Assembly (NCBI GenBank): GCA_964187655.1
Contig: CAXLMP010000005.1
Span: 55,828 to 119,827, forward strand
Reading direction: 5' to 3'
DNA length: 64,000 bases
From: Lentimonas sp002292345
Lineage (GTDB): Bacteria; Verrucomicrobiota; Verrucomicrobiia; Opitutales; Coraliomargaritaceae
Part shown: positions 26,921 through 36,143 of the stretch, piece after piece
Position numbering within the stretch: the stretch's first letter is position 1
Layout: the number at the start of each line of letters is the position of its first letter
Program-made: the position numbers and the translations under genes
The notes under the pieces: generated by a model
Databases searched by the model: none
What the model was told of the DNA's origin: nothing
The model's input: only the letters and a program-made list of their open reading frames with translations

Positions 26921-27247
26921 TTAGAAAAAGCCGAACCACTTCTTACGCTTCGGCACCACTGCCCCGACTAGCTCTGGAATCGGAGCCTTGACCTCTTCTA
27001 CCACATCACACGGGGTCTCAATAACTGCCTCACAAAAAAGTGCCTTCATCTCGATCACGAATTCAATTCCCTGTCCATCTGCTAGCCGATGGTCAGCCGC
27101 CACCAAATGCACTCGCATCGCAGGATTATCCATAATCGCACGAGCATCGACAAGATTAGAAGCAGGATAAACGGTATTGTGCTGCTCCAACTGAGCCACG
27201 CCTATCTCACGCAACTCTCGATCGTCCTCAATAAATGGTATATTCAT
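26921..27247 (-). CDS. Truncated receiver-like protein with aromatic/basic tail
   Basis: 108 residues. The first two thirds look like a response-regulator receiver: IEDDRELREIG (acidic pocket), ASNLVDARAIM and LVAADHRLADGQGIEFV, which keeps an Asp at the usual acceptor site. The last two strands and the Lys/Thr switch residues are missing. The C-terminus is KRKKWFGFF, which could be a short membrane- or partner-binding motif. It may be a degraded regulator or a small specialised receiver. It lies beside the broken NarL receiver and the hybrid kinase. Confidence 0.6.
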   Translation of the reverse strand: MNIPFIEDDRELREIGVAQLEQHNTVYPASNLVDARAIMDNPAMRVHLVAADHRLADGQGIEFVIEMKALFCEAVIETPCDVVEEVKAPIPELVGAVVPKRKKWFGFF

Positions 27248-27390
27248 ATCATGCTTATGCTAATTGATTAAATTAATGACAGGTCATAAATGGTTAACAA
27301 CGACTCGATGGTTATTCTGTTAATTAAATTCACAATCCAGAGCTTGCATTACGAAAAATCACCGCCATAAAAGCCCCATTCTCTAAATAA

Positions 27391-27454
<64 letters not shown>

Positions 27455-27472
<18 letters not shown>

Positions 27473-27521
27473 TTCTTTAAAGCCTCGTTTTCGAACGGGG
27501 CTTTTTGGTGTCGATTCATCC
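27455..27521 (+). repeat. 67-bp direct repeat, copy 1: tRNA-Leu 3' end plus terminator
   Basis: Runs from within the tRNA T loop through the acceptor stem and the following terminator to TCATCC. It is identical to 27602-27668 as far as I can read. The preceding bases differ (T versus A) and so do the following ones, so these are the exact limits. A repeat bounded by a tRNA 3' end is typical of integrase attachment sites. Confidence 0.9.
27479..27506 (+). terminator. Rho-independent terminator of tRNA-Leu
   Basis: AAGCCTCGTT-TTCG-AACGGGGCTT followed by TTT: a 10-bp stem with one G.U pair, a UUCG tetraloop and a U-run. A second copy lies at 27627-27653 inside the 67-bp direct repeat. Confidence 0.9.
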
Positions 27522-27601
27522 GTAATGACTTCGCGGGGGTCTTCACCTGCGGTGGTCCGGTCCGCTACGCGACCGGTTTTGTCGGCCTCAAGGCCTCGGA
27601 A
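27522..27601. other. 80-bp spacer between the two tRNA-end copies
   Basis: Contains GC-rich stretches with small dyads, such as CCGGTCCG..CGACCGG and GGCCTCAAGGCC. There is no gene and no integrase. It may be what remains of a deleted element, or the region may be a simple duplication. Confidence 0.5.
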
Positions 27602-27668
27602 CGACCCCCGGTCTGGGTATTCTTTAAAGCCTCGTTTTCGAACGGGGCTTTTTGGTGTCGATTCATCC
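27602..27668 (+). repeat. 67-bp direct repeat, copy 2
   Basis: A second copy of the tRNA-Leu 3' end and terminator, offset by 147 bases from copy 1. It includes 18 bases of tRNA sequence (ending TCTGGGTA) but no upstream tRNA body, so it is not itself a tRNA gene. From 27669 to the kinase gene at 27787 nothing further is recognised. Confidence 0.9.
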
Positions 27669-27786
27669 CAGAATCAGAAAGACACACATTCACTGAGAGA
27701 AAAAAGTATATACGTAATGATTGAAATGACTTTACCGATGCCTTCTACTCTTTTGCGGTGAAGGCGGCAACCGACGTCGACTCACT

Positions 27787-29313
27787 CTACGCGTCAGCAT
27801 TGAGGATCGTATGCACGCGGTCTGCCAAATTATCAGCAGTATATGGCTTCGCTAGGAAGTGCTCCACACCACAGGATTTAATCTGTTGAATTTTCTCCCG
27901 CTGTTTATGGCCGCTGGAAACAAGAACCTTCACTTCCGGATTCAGCTTCAGCAACGCACGGCACAATGAGGGGCCATCCATAAATGGCATCTCGACATTG
28001 GTAACCACCATGTCGATATCATTGATGCGACTAGCGTAAACAGCCAAGGCTTCGGTGCCATCTTGAACGGTAATCACGTCGTAGCCTCGGTCTTCAAGAG
28101 TCTTCTTAATCGTTTCACGAATAAAGAATTCATCATCAGCGACAAGGACCAGCATACCGTTACCCTCTTTTCTGGAAACGAACGCAGGTGCGGAACCAGT
28201 AACCTTCTCTACCCCAATCTCAGCCGGAAGGAAAATGCTCAATGTCGTGCCAAGACCATGTTCACTCTCCAAGACCATGAATCCTTTATGGCCCTTTACG
28301 ATCGCTTGAGAGTTCGCCAATCCAAAGCCGTAACCTTGCTTCGGCTCTTTGGTGGTAAAGAACGGCTCGGCTACGCGCTTAATCAAACGCTCTTCGATCC
28401 CATGGCCGTTATCCGTAAAGACAAAAGTGACATAAGCACCGGCCTTCGCCTCAGGTGCTAGATTTTCAAAATTTGCATCGAACAAGCGATTACCCACTTT
28501 GACCTCAAGCGCTCCGCCCTCGGGCATCGCCTCGCAGGCATTTTGCATCGCATGCTGGAAAACTTCTGAAATTTCAGCCATTTCACCACGGCACTCCCAC
28601 AGATCTTCGACCACATTAATTTTCAAACTGACTTCCGACGGAATCACCTGCTCGCCCAAACGCTTCAACGAACGCTCAATCTGGGCCTTGCGGATAATAT
28701 CATGCCCACCCCCCTTGCCGCGTTCGAACGACAACAGATCGGCAATCAAAACGGCTCCCTTATTCGCACATTTTTCAATCATCGATACCATGTTACGCGA
28801 CTTTTCATCTTCAAGGGAACGCTTCAGCATCGCAGCGGAAAGCATAATTGGAGCGAGCGCATTATTCAACTCATGCGCGACCCCGCCTGCCAAAATACTA
28901 GATGAGCGCACATGGTGCGCACGCTCGTCGGCGTCTTCTTGCTTCTTCAACTCAGTGACATTGGTATTATAACAAACCACAGCGACTGGCTCCCCCGCAT
29001 CATCACGAAAAAGCTGTTGCCGAGATTGAATATAATACTCATCGCCATTGCGATCGATCTGACGCAACTCACCAGACCAGCAGCCTTTATCCCGCAGTTC
29101 GTGAACCGCCTCTTCGCGCTCACTGGACACCAGATAAAAAATACGCGCGACTGGACGGCCTTTAATTTCATCAACTGACCATCCATACAGGGCTTCCGCT
29201 GCTTGATTCCAATAAAGCACCTGATTTTCCAAATTATGAACCACGACCGCATCAGGTGACGCACCTACAAGAGCTTCAAATGATATAGGCATCGTAAAGT
29301 TAGAATCGCTCAT
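27787..29313 (-). CDS. PAS-hybrid histidine kinase with Asn at the receiver acceptor site
   Basis: 508-residue cytosolic sensor kinase. Seen: a PAS domain (about 12-125, with ALYGWSVDEIKGRPV and DGEYY-like DEYYIQ), H-box GGVAHELNN with His147, an HATPase with FTDNGHGIEE (N/G1) and GYGFGLANSQ (G2). A C-terminal receiver follows, from ADDEFFIRE to the Lys in LAKPY. Where the phospho-acceptor Asp is expected, the sequence is VVTNVEMPFMDG: residue 439 is Asn (AAT at 27997-27999, minus). The kinase core looks intact. There is no membrane segment. No intact partner regulator is nearby. Confidence 0.93.
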   Translation of the reverse strand: MSDSNFTMPISFEALVGASPDAVVVHNLENQVLYWNQAAEALYGWSVDEIKGRPVARIFYLVSSEREEAVHELRDKGCWSGELRQIDRNGDEYYIQSRQQLFRDDAGEPVAVVCYNTNVTELKKQEDADERAHHVRSSSILAGGVAHELNNALAPIMLSAAMLKRSLEDEKSRNMVSMIEKCANKGAVLIADLLSFERGKGGGHDIIRKAQIERSLKRLGEQVIPSEVSLKINVVEDLWECRGEMAEISEVFQHAMQNACEAMPEGGALEVKVGNRLFDANFENLAPEAKAGAYVTFVFTDNGHGIEERLIKRVAEPFFTTKEPKQGYGFGLANSQAIVKGHKGFMVLESEHGLGTTLSIFLPAEIGVEKVTGSAPAFVSRKEGNGMLVLVADDEFFIRETIKKTLEDRGYDVITVQDGTEALAVYASRINDIDMVVTNVEMPFMDGPSLCRALLKLNPEVKVLVSSGHKQREKIQQIKSCGVEHFLAKPYTADNLADRVHTILNADA

Positions 29314-29390
29314 GAAATAAAAAGTTAGATGCTTTTGTGCCTGAGGGACTTGCAGCTGGCAATGGCATATTTAATGGAATCGATCATAAA

Positions 29391-30584
29391 TTAAAAAATA
29401 GGGGTCACTTCCAGTTTCTGCCCAGGATCTAAAGTATGACGCCCGTTACGATCCGGATCTTCATCATTGCGATAGATTTGAAGTTCAACTGGGCCAGCCA
29501 AATCCGCCGGAGCCACCCAGCGCCACTTACCGATCTCCTCAAAGTCCATCGGCAAACCGATCTGCCAACTCAGGCCACCAGCACTGCCACGCAGAAAGGG
29601 CTTATTGCCGATGCCAATCAAAATACTCGCGGTGAAAACTGCGTCGTTTGCCTTCGTACGAGGCTGACGAATAGCCGCGGGCTCGACCTCGCCAAACAAA
29701 TCAACTGGCGCATCTGCCTCTGACGCTTCTGTCTCCTGCAACTCATCATTTTTAATCAAATCCGCTCCGATTGGAAATTCGCTCTCTTTAGGCACCTCCT
29801 CAATCGCCTCAGACGCATCAATCGGATCGTGTTCAACCGCCAGCTCTTGGGTCTCTGTGACTTCAAGTACTGACTCTTTTGGCGCGGCCACTTGAGGAAT
29901 CGGTTCCTCTGGCATCTCTGTCGTTTCAGTCAACTCGGGCCCAGACTTTGCTAATTTGCTCTTCGAATCGATAATGCGGCTCACTGCCGACGAAGCTGAA
30001 TCCTGCTTTTCCTCAATCGCACGTTGCAATAGCCCAGAATCCGCCTTGCTGCGTCGCGATCGCGGCGCTCGGGCGGGCGCCGGCGCTTCAGCAACTGCCG
30101 CGGCCGCTTCAATCGCAGCCTGAGCACTTTCTTCCAAAACGAGCAGACGCGATTCAATCGCTGCAACTTGTTGAGAAAGTGTAGCCGAGGCCTGCGACGC
30201 TTGATTCAACTTTTGATCGACGGCAGACGCCAAGAGTTCACAACGCTGATCCACCGAACCAGAGCCGGACTCCAATTTATTGAGTCGTTCGTGGCATTGC
30301 AGCAACCCGGCTTCGGCCTTCGGCCAATGCTTTTTTAGTAGGCGGAGCTCCGATGCCCGGTCGTCTTTCTCTTCGCGGACTCGCATCGAATACTCGACCA
30401 CATAGGGTAGCCCGAAAATCACGGCTCCCAAGGCCACCGCAATCACACAAGAAATGACCTGCATATCGGTGAGCTGCCATTTGCCTAAAATGGCAATTGC
30501 TAGCGCGGTCACCACAAGCAGCGCGTCCCCTAAATAAAAGGGCCATTTCGAAAGAGTGAGTGGGGCTTCGTCGTCCGGTTGCAT
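29391..30584 (-). CDS. Membrane-anchored coiled-coil protein with a conserved C-terminal beta domain
   Basis: 397 residues, not assigned to a named family. Seen: two adjacent transmembrane helices at about 17-60, a predicted coiled coil at about 70-160 (HERLNKLES, QASATLSQQVAAIESRLLVLEE), a long Pro/Glu-rich acidic linker, and a C-terminal domain of about 85 residues. That domain has IGIGNKPFLRG, GLSWQIGLPMDF, IGKWRW and LDPGQKLEVTPIF, a pattern I recognise only as recurrent and beta-rich. The C-terminal domain probably faces the cytoplasm, given the two-helix hairpin. It lies downstream of trpS on the same strand. Confidence 0.7.
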   Translation of the reverse strand: MQPDDEAPLTLSKWPFYLGDALLVVTALAIAILGKWQLTDMQVISCVIAVALGAVIFGLPYVVEYSMRVREEKDDRASELRLLKKHWPKAEAGLLQCHERLNKLESGSGSVDQRCELLASAVDQKLNQASQASATLSQQVAAIESRLLVLEESAQAAIEAAAAVAEAPAPARAPRSRRSKADSGLLQRAIEEKQDSASSAVSRIIDSKSKLAKSGPELTETTEMPEEPIPQVAAPKESVLEVTETQELAVEHDPIDASEAIEEVPKESEFPIGADLIKNDELQETEASEADAPVDLFGEVEPAAIRQPRTKANDAVFTASILIGIGNKPFLRGSAGGLSWQIGLPMDFEEIGKWRWVAPADLAGPVELQIYRNDEDPDRNGRHTLDPGQKLEVTPIF

Positions 30585-30777
30585 GCTTTCAGCGTGAATA
30601 GATTAAATATTAGATCAAAGCGACTCTAGCCACACGATCAACCTTCTTTTCTACCACAATATACGCTCAAATGAATTTCCAACTTCCTCATTGTTGGGGA
30701 AAAACAGCATATATTGAATCACTGCAGGATTAGGGAATCCCCATCAGAAATGAACCGACAACCACTTAAACAAAGAC

Positions 30778-31836
30778 TTATCGCGGACGCTCCACAAAAC
30801 CTGACTTACGATAGACTTTGCCCAGTGTTTTGTAAGCGCGCTTCTGCGCCTCGCCAGCTCCTGCTTTCAATACTGACTCCAAATAGCTTTTATCCTTAAT
30901 TAGCTCGTTATAACGAGCCTGCACCGGTTCCAAGGCAGCGACCACCACATCGGCCACCTCCTGTTTCAGGACGCCGTAGCCTTTACCCATGAAAGACGCT
31001 TCGAGATCGGCAGTCGAAAGACCACTAATTGCAGAATGAATTTGCAGCAGATTCGTTACTCCGGGCTTATCATCACGGGCCACGATTTCATTACCTGAAT
31101 CTGTCACCGAACTCATGATCTTCTTACGCAGCACATCTGGCTTATCCAAAATATAGAGGGTCGCATTTTGATTCTCATCACTTTTCGACATCTTGCGCTC
31201 TGGATCTTGCAGCGACATGATGCGTGCGCCCGTCTTCGGAATAAAAGGTTTCGGAATCGTGAATGTCTCTGAATAGGTATGGTTAAAGCGCTGCGCCAAA
31301 TCACGGCAAAGCTCCAAGTGCTGCTTTTGGTCGCTACCGACCGGCACTGAATCTGCATTATAAAGCAAAATATCGGCCGCCATGAGCACCGGATACATTA
31401 ACAGGCCTGCATTCAGCGACGCACCTTGACGCGCTCCTTCGTTAGCAATCGAGGTCTCTTTATCTGAAACTTTAAAGCCGAGCTTCGCCGCCTTTTCCTT
31501 GAACTGAGTCATTCGCTGTAAGTCACCAATCGGCGTGATGCAGCTCAATAACCATGCCAATTCAGTATGCCCAATGATATGCGACTGAATGAAAATATTC
31601 GAACGCTCCGGATCGAGACCACAAGCGATGTATTGCGCCACGCAGGATAAGGTATTCTTGCGCAACTCAGCAGGCGTATACTTAACCGTAATCGCGTGCA
31701 TATCCACCACACCAAAATAACATGTGTTTGCGTCAAGCAAGGTCGCCCAATTTGTAACGGCTCCTAAATAGTTGCCGAGAGTTAGGACTCCAGTCGGTTG
31801 GGCACATGTAAGGATGACTGGCTTTTCTTCGCTCAT
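30778..31836 (-). CDS. trpS: Tryptophanyl-tRNA synthetase
   Basis: A class I synthetase charging tRNA-Trp. Seen: the HIGH equivalent in PTGVLTLGNYLGA, QSHIIGHTELAW, the Trp pocket YPVLMAADILLYNAD, GSDQKQHLELCRDLA and the KMSKS motif KMSKSDENQNA. 352 residues, normal. It sits with glnS and gltX on the minus strand, making a cluster of three aminoacyl-tRNA synthetase genes. Confidence 0.97.
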   Translation of the reverse strand: MSEEKPVILTCAQPTGVLTLGNYLGAVTNWATLLDANTCYFGVVDMHAITVKYTPAELRKNTLSCVAQYIACGLDPERSNIFIQSHIIGHTELAWLLSCITPIGDLQRMTQFKEKAAKLGFKVSDKETSIANEGARQGASLNAGLLMYPVLMAADILLYNADSVPVGSDQKQHLELCRDLAQRFNHTYSETFTIPKPFIPKTGARIMSLQDPERKMSKSDENQNATLYILDKPDVLRKKIMSSVTDSGNEIVARDDKPGVTNLLQIHSAISGLSTADLEASFMGKGYGVLKQEVADVVVAALEPVQARYNELIKDKSYLESVLKAGAGEAQKRAYKTLGKVYRKSGFVERPR

Positions 31837-31922
31837 TAAACACCGATTGACGGCAACTGCTCAGCCCGTGTCAACCTTCCTTCTCTACAAACAACTCGGG
31901 TTCGGTATGCTGAGGATCGATT

Positions 31923-31949
31923 CAGTGACGGTGCCAATCACCGTCACTG
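31923..31949. terminator. Strong hairpin between glnS and trpS, no U-run
   Basis: CAGTGACGGTG-CCAAT-CACCGTCACTG, an 11-bp perfect stem with a 5-base loop, 14 bases beyond the glnS stop. No T-run follows on the minus strand. It may be a processing or pause hairpin, or a weak terminator that lets trpS be read through. Confidence 0.5.
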
Positions 31950-31962
31950 CCAAGATTCGCGA

Positions 31963-33630
31963 CTACTGCTTCGCCTTCGCCCATGAATCACGCAAGGCCA
32001 CCGTACGGTTAAACACTGGCGCACTTGGCTTCGACAACTTGTTATCCACACAGAAATAACCAATGCGCTCGAACTGGCATTGCTCGCCCGCAGTCATCTC
32101 CATCAAGCTCGGCTCACAGAACGCAGTCACTTCTGTTGATGATTCTGGGTTCACATACTTAGTGAATGAAATCTCTTTATCCGCTTCTGGATGCTCTTCG
32201 GTAAATAAGCGGTCGAACATGCGAATCGGCGTCTTCACCGCGTGATCGGCGCTCACCCAGTGAATCACGCCCTTCACCTTGCGGTCTTCAGGTTGCTTAT
32301 TAAGCGTGTCGTGATCGACCGTGCAGAGCAGTTTGCTAATCGTGCCATCGGCGTCTTTCTCGACGTCGTCACACTTAATAATGTAACTATTGCGTAAACG
32401 TACTTCGCCGCCCTTCTTAAGGCGAAAAAATTTGCGATTAGCCTCTTCCTTGAAGTCATCCTGCTCGATGAACAGGCGTCCTGAAAATGGGATCTTACGT
32501 GTGCCAGCCGATTCATCTTCGGGATTGTTGACCCCATCGACTTCAACCACTTCACCTTTTGGCCAATTGGTAATCTCAATTTGGAGCGGATTGAATACCG
32601 CCATGCGGCGGATCGAGGTGCTGTTGAGCTCGGCACGTACCGCATGTTCGAGCAGCGCTACATCACTGGTCGAATTGACCTTGGTAATGCCGACGGTATC
32701 ACAAAATTTACGAATCGCCGCCGCTGGATAACCACGGCGCCGCATCCCAGAGAGTGTCGGCATGCGCGGATCATCCCAGCCATCTACAAAGTTACCCTCA
32801 ACTAGCTCACGCAGCTTGCGCTTACTCACCACCGTGTAGGTCATGTTTAAACGCGAGAACTCGGTCTGCTTAGATGGGAAAATGTCGAGCTTTTCGATAA
32901 ACCAATCATAGAGCGGACGGTGATCTTGGAACTCCAACGAGCAAAGCGAGTGTGTGATCTTTTCAAGCGAATCACTTTGGCCGTGGGTAAAATCATAGCT
33001 TGGATAGATGCACCATTTGTCGCCCACACGGTGATGGTGCATGCGTTTAGTACGATACATCACTGGGTCGCGCATATTCATGTTCGGATGCGTCATATCG
33101 ATCTTGGCGCGCAGTACTTTCTCACCATCGGCAAACTCGCCCGCACGCATGCGTTTGAAGAGATCTATATTCTCTGCGATCGGACGCTCGCGAAAAGGGC
33201 TAGCACGGCCCGGCTGGGTAATCGAGCCACGGTAGTCACGCATCTCGTCAAAAGAAAGCTCCTCGACATACGCGTGTCCCTGCTCGATCAGCTTGATGGC
33301 CCACTCAAACAATTGCTCAAAATAATCACTGGCGAAGCAAATCTTCGCCCATTTAAAGCCTAACCATGCGATGTCTTCCTGAATAGCTTGGACGAACTCG
33401 TCGCTCTCCTTCTCAGGATTGGTATCGTCGAAGCGCAAGTTGCACTGACCACCGAATTCCTCAGCAATACTGAAATTCAGACACAGCGCTTTGGCGTGAC
33501 CAATCTGCAAATAACCATTCGGCTCCGGCGGGAAGCGTGTTTGCACACGTCCATCGTGTTTTCCAGCTGCCACATCGGCAGCTACCATTTGGCGGATAAA
33601 ATCGGTCGGCGTATCTTTGGCGTCTGACAT
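31963..33630 (-). CDS. glnS: Glutaminyl-tRNA synthetase
   Basis: Directly charges tRNA-Gln. Seen: HIGH-type FPPEPNGYLQIGHAK, the GlnRS-specific LRFDDTNPEKE, CIYPSYDFTHGQSDS, the KMSKS variant VVSKRKLRELV and the C-terminal anticodon-binding beta-barrels. I start at ATG 33630, giving 555 residues; the frame upstream to 33684 is not family-like. Having GlnRS suggests the indirect GatCAB route is not needed for Gln. Directly follows gltX. Confidence 0.96.
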   Translation of the reverse strand: MSDAKDTPTDFIRQMVAADVAAGKHDGRVQTRFPPEPNGYLQIGHAKALCLNFSIAEEFGGQCNLRFDDTNPEKESDEFVQAIQEDIAWLGFKWAKICFASDYFEQLFEWAIKLIEQGHAYVEELSFDEMRDYRGSITQPGRASPFRERPIAENIDLFKRMRAGEFADGEKVLRAKIDMTHPNMNMRDPVMYRTKRMHHHRVGDKWCIYPSYDFTHGQSDSLEKITHSLCSLEFQDHRPLYDWFIEKLDIFPSKQTEFSRLNMTYTVVSKRKLRELVEGNFVDGWDDPRMPTLSGMRRRGYPAAAIRKFCDTVGITKVNSTSDVALLEHAVRAELNSTSIRRMAVFNPLQIEITNWPKGEVVEVDGVNNPEDESAGTRKIPFSGRLFIEQDDFKEEANRKFFRLKKGGEVRLRNSYIIKCDDVEKDADGTISKLLCTVDHDTLNKQPEDRKVKGVIHWVSADHAVKTPIRMFDRLFTEEHPEADKEISFTKYVNPESSTEVTAFCEPSLMEMTAGEQCQFERIGYFCVDNKLSKPSAPVFNRTVALRDSWAKAKQ

Positions 33631-33692
33631 AAGCGTTGAAGAAGATGTATCGTGTAAAATCTGCCAGACCAAAAGCGTCCGCAATTAAAAAT

Positions 33693-35057
33693 TTAAGCAA
33701 TGAAGGCCTTCAAACGAGCAAGCACACGCGCTTGCCCGAGCACTGCCAGCATCGGCAACAAATCCGGACCGCCGCCCTGCCCGCTCAATGCGTAGCGGAG
33801 CGCTGGGAAATATGCAAAGACCTTCGCGCCCTTAGATTCAGCATGCGCTTCCAAGCCAGCTTGCAAGGCATCCGCGGTGAATATTTCAATACCCTCGATC
33901 ACTGGCACGATCTCAGCGAGAAGCTCCTTGGGATCGGCCTTCTTAGCAATCTTAGCGCCGGTCTTCTCGTCCATCACATATTCGTCGCAGAAGAAGTAGC
34001 GGCAGAACCCTGGCAACTCTTCCAGCGAACGTGCCTTGCCTTGGCAAAGTGATAGCACCGACTGAATGTAATCCTCATCCGCGTCCTCTTCAACCACACC
34101 CGCAGTGTGTAGGATTGGACGTGCCAAAAATGTAAAGGTCTCCACATTCATCTCACGTAAATATTCCGTATTGAGCGCAGACAGCTTTTTCTCATCGAAG
34201 CGAGAGTTACCCTTGTTGATTCCAGCAAAGTCGAACAGCTCAATGATCTCATCGATGTCCATTTTCTCGCGTTCGTCCTTCGGGTTCCAGCCGAGCAGCG
34301 AAATGTAGTTACGCACCGCATTGGCCAAAAAGCCGCGTGTTTCGTATTCTTCGATCAACGCGCCCTTGTCGCGCTTGCTCATTTTACCGGGACCCGACTC
34401 TTTGAGAATGAGCGGAATGTGCGCAAATACCGGCGGGGTCACACCGAAGGCATTAAACAACTCAACGTGCTTGCTAGTGTTCGACAAGTGATCCTCGCCG
34501 CGAATCACATGCGTGATGCCCATCGCGATATCATCGACCACGTTGACGAAGTGGAATACTGGATTGCCATCCTTACGCACGATCACGAAGTCCAATTCCT
34601 CAGCACGCTCGACCCGACCACGCACCGCATCGTCAATCACGACCGGCGCCGCACGCACTTTCTCGACTTCAGCCTTCTTAAAATCGTCGTATTCCGTGTA
34701 GCGCTCTCCTTCAAGCTTAAACCAAATCGCGCCGTCCTTCTCATAAGTGCGCCCAGCATCCTGCAACTTTTTCAAATATTCGTCGTAAATCGGCTGGCGT
34801 TGGCTCTGGAAATACGGGCCGTACGCACCACCAACTTCAGGCCCCTCATCCCAATCCATGCCCATCCAGCGCATCCCATCAAGCAAGACCTGCAGCGACT
34901 CGTCCGTATTTCGTTCCTTATCCGTATCCTCGATACGCAACACGAACGTACCCCCCGCATGGCGTGCATACAGCCAATTGAATAATGCAGTGCGGGCACT
35001 GCCAATGTGGAAAAATCCGGTAGGACTGGGAGCGAAACGAACGCGAACTTGTGACAT
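33693..35057 (-). CDS. gltX: Glutamyl-tRNA synthetase
   Basis: A class I synthetase charging tRNA-Glu. Seen: RFAPSPTGFFHIGSARTALFNWLYAR (HIGH region), LRIEDTDKERN, VIRGEDHLSNT, the KMSKS motif KMSKRDKG and a helical anticodon-binding C-terminus. The start at ATG 35057 gives MSQVRVRFAPSP; an in-frame upstream stretch encodes a hydrophobic tail and is unlikely to be translated. 454 residues. The first gene of the gltX-glnS-trpS cluster. Confidence 0.97.
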   Translation of the reverse strand: MSQVRVRFAPSPTGFFHIGSARTALFNWLYARHAGGTFVLRIEDTDKERNTDESLQVLLDGMRWMGMDWDEGPEVGGAYGPYFQSQRQPIYDEYLKKLQDAGRTYEKDGAIWFKLEGERYTEYDDFKKAEVEKVRAAPVVIDDAVRGRVERAEELDFVIVRKDGNPVFHFVNVVDDIAMGITHVIRGEDHLSNTSKHVELFNAFGVTPPVFAHIPLILKESGPGKMSKRDKGALIEEYETRGFLANAVRNYISLLGWNPKDEREKMDIDEIIELFDFAGINKGNSRFDEKKLSALNTEYLREMNVETFTFLARPILHTAGVVEEDADEDYIQSVLSLCQGKARSLEELPGFCRYFFCDEYVMDEKTGAKIAKKADPKELLAEIVPVIEGIEIFTADALQAGLEAHAESKGAKVFAYFPALRYALSGQGGGPDLLPMLAVLGQARVLARLKAFIA

Positions 35058-35248
35058 AATAAGAAAATGAAGTGAATTTGTCGCAGTTAAAAAAATAACT
35101 GCGGCCCAAAGCAATCCACGCACTCAATAAACATGCCGAATCGAGTCAACGTTGATCAACGATTGTCACAAACTAAGCACTCCCAGTTGCGCAGTAACAT
35201 TAATGACTCAAATGCAGCTTTAAAGTGAAACTTGGTCAATCTAGTGCG

Positions 35249-36043
35249 CTAACGATTCTGATACACCAGCATCGCTTTTGGCATTAGCTCATTGAGCTTA
35301 CGAATACGCGTCGAGCTAGCGGGGTGTGTCGACAAGAACTCTGGCGGGGCGCCATTGCTCTGTGCGGCCATACGCTCCCAAAAAGGAATCGCAGTGCGTG
35401 GGTCGTAGCCAGCTTTGGCGGCATAGATCAGGCCGATCTCATCGGCCTCACTCTCATGAAAACGGCTAAATGGCAGCATCACGCCGAACGAGGCACCCGC
35501 ACCATACGCCGCCATCAACAAGGCGCGCTGATCGCTATCCATATCAGAGGTACCAAACTGTAACACCAGCGCCCCACCCGCCGCTAGCAACTGCTGAGAG
35601 ACGCGTTCATTCGCGTGGCCCGCCGCCACGTGCGCCACCTCATGGCCCATAACGATTGCCAGATCTGCATCCGTCTTGACTACTTTGAAAATACCCGTGT
35701 AGACCGCTACCTTGCCACCCGACATCGCAAAAGCATTGATCTGTTCATCATCCTCAAACACGACAAACTCCCACTGTGCATTGGGCATATCTGGACCCGC
35801 CACATAAGCGATCCGATCCCCAACGCGGCGCACCATCGCATTATAAGTCGGGTCACGAGAAATCGGCGTCTTCTGCTTGAGTTGCCCAAACTGAGTGGCC
35901 GACATCGTAGCCAACTGACTCGAAGGCACCAAATGTAAAGCCGAACGCCCCGTCTGTGGCACCGTGGTGCAACCGGCAAACATCAGTAAAGCCCCACATA
36001 GAAGCGCGATCGAACAACAAGTCTTTTTCATAAATGCTGACAT
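35249..36043 (-). CDS. M48 family lipoprotein metallopeptidase (BepA/LoiP type)
   Basis: An envelope zinc protease related to HtpX/Oma1 and the periplasmic LoiP/BepA group, which degrades misfolded outer-membrane proteins. Seen: an N-terminal signal with lipobox FAGC (Cys about 25), MGHEVAHVAAGH with the HExxH zinc motif, and ESEADEIGL with the third ligand Glu. 264 residues. ATG 36031 (MKKTCCSI) would give a more typical lipoprotein signal. The promoter should lie between 36044 and the purH terminator. Confidence 0.93.
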   Translation of the reverse strand: MSAFMKKTCCSIALLCGALLMFAGCTTVPQTGRSALHLVPSSQLATMSATQFGQLKQKTPISRDPTYNAMVRRVGDRIAYVAGPDMPNAQWEFVVFEDDEQINAFAMSGGKVAVYTGIFKVVKTDADLAIVMGHEVAHVAAGHANERVSQQLLAAGGALVLQFGTSDMDSDQRALLMAAYGAGASFGVMLPFSRFHESEADEIGLIYAAKAGYDPRTAIPFWERMAAQSNGAPPEFLSTHPASSTRIRKLNELMPKAMLVYQNR

Positions 36044-36087
36044 TGATGACTCTGATCGGATTAATCAATCCAAGTTCACGTTTAAAC

Positions 36088-36117
36088 AAAAAAGGCCGAG
36101 CATTGCTGCTCGGCCTT
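36088..36117 (-). terminator. Rho-independent terminator of purH
   Basis: Minus strand: AAGGCCGAGCA-GCAA-TGCTCGGCCTT followed by T residues (TTTTTT, then G). The 11-bp stem ends about 27 bases after the purH stop. The arms are identical to a classical intrinsic terminator. Confidence 0.95.
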
Positions 36118-36143
36118 CTGATTTATCAAATGGTATGTCGAGC

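Noticed and set aside
31923..31949. Inverted repeat between glnS and trpS as a T-box or riboswitch
   Set aside because: It is a simple stem with a 5-base loop; none of the conserved T-box elements is present.
34419..34985. 188-residue antisense frame opposite gltX
   Set aside because: Shadow of gltX with no features of its own.
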